NCBI GenBank assembly: GCA_018650745.1
Contig: JABIFK010000198.1
Location: 1 to 6,507 of the forward strand
Length of the DNA stretch: 6,507 nucleotides
Source: Candidatus Latescibacterota bacterium
GTDB lineage: Bacteria > Latescibacterota > UBA2968
Direction of reading: 5' to 3'
Position 1 is the stretch's first letter. Every line of letters starts with the position of its first letter. The notes under the pieces are model-generated. The model saw nothing but the letters and a program-made list of their open reading frames with translations, was not told the DNA's origin and did not search any database. The position numbers and the translations under genes are program-made. Shown here in pieces: positions 1-5,101 of the stretch.

Positions 1-938
1 AAGACAAAAATGAAGTCGTTCGCACGTGGGGTGAGTTGCCCGTCTTCGGTTTTGAACCCAAAGATCACGTTGAGCTGGTCACGTCTCTTCGTCTGATCGA
101 CTACGAACGCGGTGTCAAATTGGGCGGCACAGGTTTTTGGCTTTATATAGGTGATGGTGCCCGCCTCGAATGGGCTTTGCTCAACTACTTCATGGACCAG
201 CACACTCAAGACGGCTACGAATTTATTTTGCCCCCACATATCTTAAACGAAGCATGTGGGTATGCAGCCGGACAATTTCCCAAATTTGCCGACGATGTGT
301 TTCTCCTCAAAAACGAGGATGACAAAGTTCAATTCTTATTGCCAACCTCCGAAACAGCACTCATCAATTTGCACAGAGATGAAATCATTCCCGAAGCGGA
401 ATTGCCCAAGAAGTATTTCTCTTACACACCCTGTTATCGCAAAGAAGCTGGCAGTTACCGTGCCCAAGAACGCGGCATGATTCGCGGACACCAATTCAAC
501 AAAGTAGAAATGTTTCAATACACCCGTCCCGAAGACTCCAACAACGCGCTAGAGGAACTCATTGGCAAAGCAGAAAGCCTCGTACAAGGTTTGGGTTTGC
601 ACCATCAAGTGTCCAAACTGGCCGCCAAAGACGTCAGTGCGACAATGGCAAAGACCTACGATATTGAAGTGTGGATTCCGAGCATGGACGAATACAAAGA
701 AGTCAGCTCGGCCTCCAATGCACACGACTATCAAGCTCGCCGAGGAAACATTCGATACAAACGCAACGACACCGGCAAAAATATATTTGCACACACCCTC
801 AACGCATCGGGCTTGGCCACCAGTCGCCTCATCCCTGCCATTGTCGAGCAAAACCAACAAGCCGACGGCAGCGTCATCATTCCCGAAGTCCTACGCCCTT
901 ATTTAGGTGGCAAAGCGGTGTTTGAACCTAAAAAATAA
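1..938 (+). CDS. serS: Seryl-tRNA synthetase, C-terminal part (5' end outside window)
   Basis: Charges tRNA-Ser with serine using ATP, in the cytoplasm; it is a class II aminoacyl-tRNA synthetase. The frame is open from base 3, and the first complete codons encode a segment ending WGELPVFGFEPKDHVEL, the usual linker between the N-terminal coiled-coil arm and the catalytic core. The arm is therefore mostly outside the window, and the TTG at 36 is not a real start. About 312 residues are present against roughly 430 for the family. Visible core elements are the serine-site TSE (nt 345-353), class II motif 2 with CYRKEAGSY and the following RGMIRGHQFNKVEMF (nt 432-515), and motif 3 TLNASGLATSRLIPAI with its arginine at nt 825-827. 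The C-terminus (IIPEVLRPYLGG) is intact and ends in TAA. Nothing looks damaged. Identification is secure. Confidence 0.97.
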   Translation, partial: DKNEVVRTWGELPVFGFEPKDHVELVTSLRLIDYERGVKLGGTGFWLYIGDGARLEWALLNYFMDQHTQDGYEFILPPHILNEACGYAAGQFPKFADDVFLLKNEDDKVQFLLPTSETALINLHRDEIIPEAELPKKYFSYTPCYRKEAGSYRAQERGMIRGHQFNKVEMFQYTRPEDSNNALEELIGKAESLVQGLGLHHQVSKLAAKDVSATMAKTYDIEVWIPSMDEYKEVSSASNAHDYQARRGNIRYKRNDTGKNIFAHTLNASGLATSRLIPAIVEQNQQADGSVIIPEVLRPYLGGKAVFEPKK

Positions 939-952
939 AGTCAACAAATCCC

Positions 953-995
953 AAGTCACAGGTCTGATACTGCTTTAGGTTTTGACTTGTGACCT
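953..995. repeat. Imperfect inverted repeat downstream of serS
   Basis: The arms AAGTCACAGGTC (953-964) and GACTTGTGACCT (984-995) can pair over 12 positions with one G-U and one A-C, around an 18-nt loop. It starts 15 nt after the serS stop, so it may be a 3'-end RNA structure. No U-run follows, so it is not a typical intrinsic terminator. Confidence 0.45.
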
Positions 996-1013
996 ACGAC
1001 CTGCCGACCTGAG
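991..1013 (+). repeat. Short GACCT tandem motif
   Basis: GACCT occurs at 991, 998 and 1006, spaced 7 and 8 nt, giving an imperfect tandem array. It overlaps the right arm of the serS downstream hairpin. No function can be read from it. Confidence 0.4.
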
Positions 1014-1050
1014 ACAGCTTTATCGCCTTATTGGGATGTTGGGTTGAGCC

Positions 1051-1071
1051 TTTTTACTTTTTACTTTTTAC
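1051..1071 (+). repeat. Heptamer tandem repeat (TTTTTAC)x3
   Basis: Three perfect head-to-tail copies of TTTTTAC occupy 1051-1071 and end 6 nt before the ATG of the FlhB-like gene. They fill the place where a Shine-Dalgarno site would lie. Slippage would change length in 7-nt steps, altering leader or promoter spacing. The repeat lies upstream of the only start codon in that frame, so the protein itself would not shift. Confidence 0.7.
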
Positions 1072-1077
1072 CTTAAC

Positions 1078-1371
1078 ATGCCCGATCCCACCGACAACCC
1101 CAAACTGCGCCGCATTGCTGCAGCACTCGGGTATGACCCCAGCAAAACAGATGCGCCCAAGTTGATGGCCAAAGGGCAAGGTGATATTGCCGACAAAATC
1201 ATTGAACTGGCCAAAGAACACAACATCCCCATTCGAGAAGACCGCGATTTGGTCGCAGTCCTTGCCAAATTGGACCTCGACCAAGAAATCCCTCCCGAAC
1301 TCTACCACACCATTGCAGAACTCCTCGCATTTGTCTACCGCGCAAACAAACTGTATAAAAACAGCAAATAA
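1078..1371 (+). CDS. FlhB-like protein (FlhB C-terminal domain homologue, YlqH type)
   Basis: A 97-residue soluble protein resembling the cytoplasmic C-terminal domain of FlhB, the flagellar type III export switch protein. Diagnostic stretches are AAALGYDPSKTDAPKLMAKG (residues 15-34), IADKIIELAKEHNIPIRED (37-55) and the closing IPPELYHTIAELLAFVYRAN. FlhB itself has four membrane helices before this domain and self-cleaves at NPTH. Here there is no membrane segment, and the matching place reads NPKLRRIAAALGYD, so no cleavage is expected. Stand-alone homologues of this size are known from flagellated bacteria, but their role is poorly defined. The ATG at 1078 is the only candidate start after the in-frame TGA at 1045-1047. 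It has no Shine-Dalgarno site and sits just behind a TTTTTAC triplet repeat. Direction matches serS. The family call is secure; the function is not. Confidence 0.88.
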   Translation: MPDPTDNPKLRRIAAALGYDPSKTDAPKLMAKGQGDIADKIIELAKEHNIPIREDRDLVAVLAKLDLDQEIPPELYHTIAELLAFVYRANKLYKNSK

Positions 1372-1397
1372 AAAAGGGTGCGTGATATCACGCACCC
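1370..1397 (-). terminator. Intrinsic terminator of the minus-strand ZU5-like gene
   Basis: A perfect 22-bp palindrome at 1376-1397 (arms GGGTGCGTG and CACGCACCC around ATAT) is followed on the minus strand by six T (1375-1370). It lies 30 bp beyond the stop of the minus-strand gene and directly abuts the TAA of the plus-strand FlhB-like gene. On the plus strand no U-run follows, so termination there would be weaker. Confidence 0.8.
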
Positions 1398-1427
1398 CCT
1401 AAACGATGAATCATTGATCAACAACGG

Positions 1428-2018
1428 TTATGAATCTCCACCCAGCGAATAACGTGAAAACCCAGGAATATTCAGCACGATCCGCCAACCTGCTCTGCCA
1501 TCATCATAAACGATCCGCCTGATATCTGCTGCCGATACCTGATCTTGGCTAAAGTGAAATGCCTCAACAGCCTCGGGGTCACCGCCTTTTAACTTGATCA
1601 CAAGCTTTGCCGCCTGCGTAAACACAAGACCAGAAGGACCAAATGTGACGGTGACATCATCTAATGTATAACCTGTTGTCACGGTCATCGAAATGGTTTT
1701 ACGCGATTCCAATGCACGTTTCGGCACGATAAATTCAGCCGAAACCACATGCACCGTACTTTCATTGCCATACCTTGGAAAGCTAACCAGTAAAGATCCG
1801 CCATTTCTGGGGCCTATTCTGGCCGACGTGGTATTTTCATAAACCACATAGGCATCTATACCAGCAACCGTCGCATCAATCAAATCGGCATCTTGACGTG
1901 TCGCAGTTGCTGTATTGACCGTTCGTTTGCTCAACCGAATGGGGCCTTCGGCTGTTTCAGGCGGTGCCAGAGGAGAAGTCCCGCATCCAACCAAGAAATC
2001 GATTACGACATATTGCAT
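1428..2018 (-). CDS. Hypothetical ZU5-like protein with lipobox-like, shortened N-terminus
   Basis: 196 residues of unknown function. LVGC at residues 9-12 looks like a lipobox followed by the Pro-rich linker TSPLAPPETAEGP. However, only 11 residues precede the cysteine, none is basic, and Asp7 interrupts the hydrophobic run, so a working signal peptide is doubtful. Residues about 70-142 follow the ZU5-like pattern: a GG (73-74), a VPK segment (98-100) near KTISMTV, then FGPSGLVFTQAAKLVIKL (126-143). The end IPGFSRYSLG (184-193) resembles C-termini of bacterial secreted beta-sandwich proteins. An in-frame TAA lies eight codons upstream and no alternative start lies between, so ATG 2018 is forced. 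The SD-like AAGGAG (2026-2021) is only 2 nt from it, which is too close for efficient use. The 5' end faces the recombinase gene 43 bp away and may have been cut by a rearrangement. The domain call is moderate; function is unknown. Confidence 0.65.
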   Translation of the reverse strand: MQYVVIDFLVGCGTSPLAPPETAEGPIRLSKRTVNTATATRQDADLIDATVAGIDAYVVYENTTSARIGPRNGGSLLVSFPRYGNESTVHVVSAEFIVPKRALESRKTISMTVTTGYTLDDVTVTFGPSGLVFTQAAKLVIKLKGGDPEAVEAFHFSQDQVSAADIRRIVYDDGRAGWRIVLNIPGFSRYSLGGDS

Positions 2019-2061
2019 AACTCCTTCTCTGGCAGAAACTTAATCCAGAAAGGGTTGTTAA

Positions 2062-2937
2062 ATGCCTACAATCGGAAAGTGTTGTGAATTGTTTATTCAA
2101 GACCGAAAGTTGAGGGGTTTGGCAGAAGGAACCATAGTAACTTATGAGACAGTATTTACACCGATGTTGCGTGATATTGGGCGTGAGATTGAAATAGAAG
2201 CTGCTCCCGTGCTTGAATATGCTTGCTCATTAGCTGATAAGGGGTGGGCAAAATCAACCCTTTGGAACGCCTTAAAACTCTTGAGGGCCTGGCACAGTTG
2301 GTGTGTAGAAAATAAATTATGTGAAAAGATCAATTTGCCCAGAATGAAACAACCCCAAAGTGATATTAGGCCAATGACTCCCGTGCAGATCCGGCAAGTA
2401 ATTGGCTATTTTGATGGGGATACATTTTTAGGGTTGCGAAACCAAACTATAGTACGCTTAATGTTTACAATGGGCCTGCGCGTTGGTGAAGTATCCCGGC
2501 TGCGCGTGACGGATATAGACTTAGGTGATCGTGCAATGTTTATCCAGGGCAAGGGTGATAAAAATATTTGGGTGCCCATACCAAAGAAGACCGGTAAGCA
2601 CTTGTGGCATTATATGATTCAGCGTGAGTTGCGTAAAAATGCGATGGTCGATAATTTATTCTTAGGTCGTGCTGGTCGTTGGTTATCACCCGATGCCATT
2701 AAACATATCTTCCAGGGGCCAGCAAGACATTTCAAATTCCCTGGCATCCGTATGTCTCCCCACACCCTGCGCCACTCGTATGCTGTGGCGTTCTTAGAAT
2801 TGGGTGGTGGTAATGTTTTTGAGTTGCAACAATTATTAAGGCACAACGATTTGGAAATGACAAGGCGTTATGTGATGCTGGCTAAATCTCATTTGAGGGA
2901 TGCTGTGGATCGCTCAAGTCCTGATGGGCTGGTATAG
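2062..2937 (+). CDS. Tyrosine recombinase / integrase (XerC/D-like)
   Basis: A 291-residue site-specific DNA recombinase that cuts and rejoins DNA through a 3'-phosphotyrosine. Residues 1-90 form the helical SAM-like core-binding domain. Residues about 105-280 form the catalytic domain with the full active site: Arg140 (MGLRVGEVSRL), Lys164 (QGKGDKNIWVPI), His234 and Arg237 (SPHTLRHSYAV), His261 (LLRHND) and Tyr270 (TRRYVML). It should therefore be active if expressed. The length suits Xer and small integron- or element-type integrases. It probably is not the chromosomal XerC or XerD, given the accessory neighbours, but that cannot be proven here. The ATG at 2062 has an SD-like AAAGGG at 2049-2054, 7 nt upstream. 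It is divergent from the ZU5-like gene and followed after 166 bp by an XRE regulator. With the damaged tRNA-Leu further right, it suggests an integrated element. Confidence 0.93.
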   Translation: MPTIGKCCELFIQDRKLRGLAEGTIVTYETVFTPMLRDIGREIEIEAAPVLEYACSLADKGWAKSTLWNALKLLRAWHSWCVENKLCEKINLPRMKQPQSDIRPMTPVQIRQVIGYFDGDTFLGLRNQTIVRLMFTMGLRVGEVSRLRVTDIDLGDRAMFIQGKGDKNIWVPIPKKTGKHLWHYMIQRELRKNAMVDNLFLGRAGRWLSPDAIKHIFQGPARHFKFPGIRMSPHTLRHSYAVAFLELGGGNVFELQQLLRHNDLEMTRRYVMLAKSHLRDAVDRSSPDGLV

Positions 2938-2974
2938 TGCAACCAGTCAGGGGGGGTAAAATAAAGGTTCTTCG

Positions 2975-2986
2975 TTTGGTACCAAA
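2975..2986. promoter_or_regulatory. 12-bp palindrome upstream of the XRE regulator gene
   Basis: TTTGGTACCAAA is a perfect 12-bp palindrome, 117 bp before the start of the regulator gene, in the gap after the recombinase. XRE-type dimers often bind short palindromes near their own gene, so this is a candidate operator. A single copy with no clear promoter around it is weak support. Confidence 0.25.
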
Positions 2987-3103
2987 TATGCTTACCTGGT
3001 CTTTGTGCCCGTGTAAATGGGTCAATTCCACCTTCTGCGTGATACTCTTCATTGGACCTTGTAGCCATTTCACTGCTTACGGACAAAAAAAGGAGCGATT
3101 ACA

Positions 3104-3508
3104 ATGGAATCAGTATCCAATGAAGTTGGGGCACGTATCAAAGAGATACGTCGGTCAATGCAAATGAGCCAGAAAGAGTTAGCTAAGCGCACCGGTCTGA
3201 CTCAATCTTGGATTAGTCGATATGAACGTGGCGGCCAAATTCCTGGAGCAAAAAAAATGGCAGATTTTGGACGTGCTCTAAATGTTCCTGTTTCTGCCTT
3301 CTTTCAAGAAACTGCCCATCTCTCTGGCATAATGGAGTTCCTCAACGAAAATCTACGCAACGAAGAAAAAGAAGACTTATTCAAAGTTCTGTCCAAACCA
3401 ATGCTACGAGAGAAGTTTTTTAAAATTTTGAGGTCGATGGCAGATTCTCCACCTGCGGTTGAAGGCCTCCTTGATAATTTGATTCTGATAGCAGGTCCAA
3501 AAGCATAA
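3104..3508 (+). CDS. XRE-family helix-turn-helix transcriptional regulator
   Basis: 134 residues. The Cro/C1-type HTH domain spans about residues 8-66: the first helix contains GARIKEIRRSMQ, helix 2 is MSQKELAKRTG (21-31), and recognition helix 3 is LTQSWISRYERGG (32-44). IPGAKKMADFGRALNVPVSAFF (46-67) closes the domain. The acidic and basic C-terminal half (68-134) probably serves dimerisation or signal sensing, and I recognise no family for it. Such proteins control phage, plasmid or island genes and toxin-antitoxin or restriction loci. The start is well set: AAGGAG at 3090-3095 lies 8 nt before the ATG. It follows the recombinase in the same direction with a 166-bp gap, so it may have its own promoter; none is obvious. 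Bases 3509-3676 beyond it hold no gene that can be supported. Confidence 0.9.
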   Translation: MESVSNEVGARIKEIRRSMQMSQKELAKRTGLTQSWISRYERGGQIPGAKKMADFGRALNVPVSAFFQETAHLSGIMEFLNENLRNEEKEDLFKVLSKPMLREKFFKILRSMADSPPAVEGLLDNLILIAGPKA

Positions 3509-3676
3509 TATTTACCCAACAAGTGCGCTCGAATCTTCTCATCCGTCAAATACCTATCGGACTGATTAACAGTACGCCAAGACCTGTCCCTTGATTGCAT
3601 CTAATAGCCTGTTTACCTATATCTCACCAGCTATCCACCATTCACCACATTCTGTTAGCAGACCCGATTTGGCAAC

Positions 3677-3716
3677 AAAAAAGGAGATACGCATTTTCAG
3701 CGTAACTCCTTTTTTT
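3677..3716. terminator. Bidirectional intrinsic terminator between the XRE gene and tRNA-Leu
   Basis: The arms AAAAAAGGAG-A-TACGC (3677-3692) and GCGTA-A-CTCCTTTTTT (3700-3715) pair over 15 of 16 positions with one A-A mismatch, around the 7-nt loop ATTTTCA. A run of seven T (3710-3716) follows on the plus strand and six T on the minus strand (3682-3677). On the minus strand it lies 7 nt beyond the discriminator base of the tRNA and is well placed to end its transcript. On the plus strand it could end the XRE transcript, 170 nt after the stop codon. Confidence 0.85.
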
Positions 3717-3722
3717 ATGCAG

Positions 3723-3806
3723 TTACAGAGAGGGGCCTCGAACCCCTACACGGTTTCCCTTACCGCCCCCTCAAGACAGCGTGTCTACCAATTCCACCAC
3801 TTCGGC
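3723..3806 (-). tRNA. tRNA-Leu(GAG) with a disrupted acceptor stem, possibly a pseudo-tRNA
   Basis: The minus strand from 3806 reads as a bacterial tRNA-Leu: 5' acceptor strand GCCGAAG, TG, and a D-arm with GTG/CAC stem and GAATTGGTAGA loop. The anticodon stem-loop CTGTC-TTGAGGG-GGCGG gives anticodon GAG (3772-3770). A long variable arm with CGGT/ACCG pairing follows, then a T-arm AGGGG-TTCGAGG-CCCCT. The seven bases after the T-arm are CTCTGTA (3730-3724), whereas the 5' strand demands CTTCGGC. Only three Watson-Crick pairs and one G-U remain of seven. No CCA is encoded (CTG follows A73), and position 60 of the T-loop is G. The body is well preserved, so the 3' strand seems replaced or mutated rather than the whole gene decayed. 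The damaged 3' end faces the recombinase, as expected for a tRNA used as an integration site. Identity as tRNA-Leu is firm; function is doubtful. Confidence 0.82.
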
Positions 3807-3874
3807 CCAATTCTTAATTTGTTTTGCCAAAACTCACTCGCTTTCTTCTATTTAATATCAGCTTCACACCATCG

Positions 3875-4654
3875 CTAATCTTGCAGTATTGTCACTCTAA
3901 ATAGTGTCGGATCATTGCAAAATCGGCTGAGATCTCCCTTAACGATACGCAAATCTCCCCGGTTGTTTTTCTCATCAAAGTTGAACACTCGATAAAGAAA
4001 AAACCTGTCCTCTTCTTTCTGGCTTCGAGCAAGTTCTGTGGCCGTAATAAAAAGAGGACTTTGAAGGCCTCCAGTTGTCGTTTTTACCTCTATATACTTT
4101 TGACCACAACTATCGAAGGAAAGAATATCATAGCCTAAACCATCTCCTATTTCTACTGACGAATGCTCTATTTTGTCCTTCAGTTCATTTGGAGCTTGTT
4201 TCTTTTCCAATTCAAGAACAAGCAATTCCCCTTTACGACCAATGCGGCTGTTTATCTTCTCCCGTTGAACAAAGTCTATTTGTCTACCTTCAAAATTATA
4301 CGATCTCTTTTTACCAGGCTTTACTTCACCGATCGTTAAATTAAGACCATCTGCTGCAACGGTATTTCTATTTGCATCCTTTTCAATTAGATGATTCACA
4401 ACAGCATAAATAAAGTCCTGAGTTAAAATGTTCAAGCTCGAATCTTTATAATCATCTTCGCCCAAACGACCAAAATGTGCATTTACCAATGCTGTATCTC
4501 TTTTTAATTCTTCCTTGACGATTTCACAGACATTGAAATATTGAGAAATATTGCTAAACTTACCCTTCCGAGGTTGATATTCATAGTTCACTTTTTTTCT
4601 AAACTCATCAAGCAATCTGTATTTATAAAAATAGTAATCATCTGGATATTTCAA
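3875..4654 (-). CDS. DUF3883 domain protein, PD-(D/E)XK-like
   Basis: 259 residues. The C-terminal half (about 136-235) matches the DUF3883 pattern known from plant NO VEIN-type and bacterial proteins: GRKGELLVLELEK (139-151), IEHSSVEIGDGLGYDILSFD (162-181), KYIEVKTTTG (186-195), LFITATELARS (201-211) and the closing FFLYRVFNF (218-226). Asp176 with Glu189-Val-Lys191 fits a D...ExK restriction-endonuclease-like active site, so DNA cleavage is plausible but not shown. DUF3883 is often found in restriction and phage-defence genes. Residues 1-125 are charged and mostly helical by appearance, and unrecognised. The start is uncertain. The in-frame TAA at 4678-4676 leaves TTG 4654 as the only early start, with no Shine-Dalgarno site and no later methionine in the domain-free part, so the gene may be trimmed at its 5' end. 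It lies directly downstream of a dead gene and appears more AT-rich than serS. Confidence 0.8.
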   Translation of the reverse strand: MKYPDDYYFYKYRLLDEFRKKVNYEYQPRKGKFSNISQYFNVCEIVKEELKRDTALVNAHFGRLGEDDYKDSSLNILTQDFIYAVVNHLIEKDANRNTVAADGLNLTIGEVKPGKKRSYNFEGRQIDFVQREKINSRIGRKGELLVLELEKKQAPNELKDKIEHSSVEIGDGLGYDILSFDSCGQKYIEVKTTTGGLQSPLFITATELARSQKEEDRFFLYRVFNFDEKNNRGDLRIVKGDLSRFCNDPTLFRVTILQD

Positions 4655-4678
4655 TGCTAAATATAATTTGGGCGGTTA

Positions 4679-4936
4679 TCATTTAAACTCTCGCAAAGGC
4701 TTCGGATCAGAGCTTGAGGTAAGTGTTCACCCGGAGTCACGGGCATTTCACTCTGTTCGTTGCCTGTAATCTGACGATGGTATTTCCTTCAGGGGATACC
4801 TTGCATCAAGTGTGCCGTCTTAAGACTTGCAACCTTTTGAGCACCAGCCACCACAGAGGATGCCAGCAACAAGGGCAACATTCGATGCGCCCCGGTCTTT
4901 ACCCGTTTGTCCACCTGATATGATTTTCTTGAGCAC
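4679..4936 (-). pseudogene. Pseudogene of the putative molybdenum carrier (SLOG-like) family
   Basis: This stretch lacks an open frame but reads on the minus strand, in one frame from GTG 4936, as [20 protein letters not shown], then [18 protein letters not shown], a TAA (4822-4820), and DGTLDARYPLKEIPSSDY followed by RQRTE. A TGA (4750-4748) follows, then NARDSG, another TGA (4729-4727) and a decayed tail to TGA 4681. The order ISGGQTG, DR, GGWC-KG, DG-ARYPL and RTE-N-RDS is the signature of the MoCo-carrier family, whose fold is related to SLOG nucleotide-binding domains. The TAA sits where the family commonly has Glu and the first TGA where it has Trp, so these look like nonsense mutations, not recoding. 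The C-terminal third of the family is missing, ending just before the DUF3883 gene. An SD-like GGTGAGG (4949-4943) survives 6 nt before the GTG. Confidence 0.75.
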
Positions 4937-5020
4937 ATTAAACCTCACCAAAAGTGGACTCTATGCCACCCGAGTTCCTAACCTATTTTGACCTCAACCG
5001 ATGACCTTTATGCTATTGAC

Positions 5021-5049
5021 TTGACTATCAGGGAACCAAAGAACATACT
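5021..5049 (+). promoter_or_regulatory. Candidate promoter of the Cys-cluster nuclease-like gene
   Basis: TTGACT (5021-5026; an overlapping copy at 5016-5021) and CATACT (5044-5049) are spaced by 17 bp, matching the -35/-10 layout at five and four of six positions. It lies about 50 bp before the start codon. The rest of 4937-5101 shows no gene or other clear signal. Confidence 0.4.
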
Positions 5050-5101
5050 ATGATTACTTATTCCATTACGACAAACCCAAAATCAATAAAGTGAGGTCTC
5101 A

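Noticed and set aside
549..860. 103-residue open frame on the minus strand inside serS
   Set aside because: Fully antisense to a strongly conserved part of serS; Cys/Val/Gly-rich with no recognisable motif, so a shadow frame.
1054..1395. 113-residue minus-strand frame over the FlhB-like gene
   Set aside because: Antisense of a recognised gene and spans the terminator palindrome; its composition is that of a reverse complement.
2937..3167. 76-residue plus-strand frame between the recombinase and the XRE gene
   Set aside because: No ribosome site, overlaps the well-supported XRE start, and its sequence has no family features.
3509..3676. Search for a CRISPR array or other repeat in the gap after the XRE gene
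   Set aside because: No repeated units of CRISPR length were seen here or elsewhere in the window.
3591..3878. 95-residue plus-strand frame
   Set aside because: Runs through the bidirectional terminator and antisense to the tRNA-Leu, so it cannot be a real gene.
4748..4750. TGA at a conserved Trp position as a sign of TGA=Trp recoding
   Set aside because: The same frame also carries a TAA and more TGA codons and lacks the family's C-terminus, and TGA ends the HEPN-type gene, so decay is the simpler reading.
4723..4923. 66-residue plus-strand frame in the gap left of the PD-(D/E)XK gene
   Set aside because: Antisense to the MoCo-carrier remnant, which explains its composition better.
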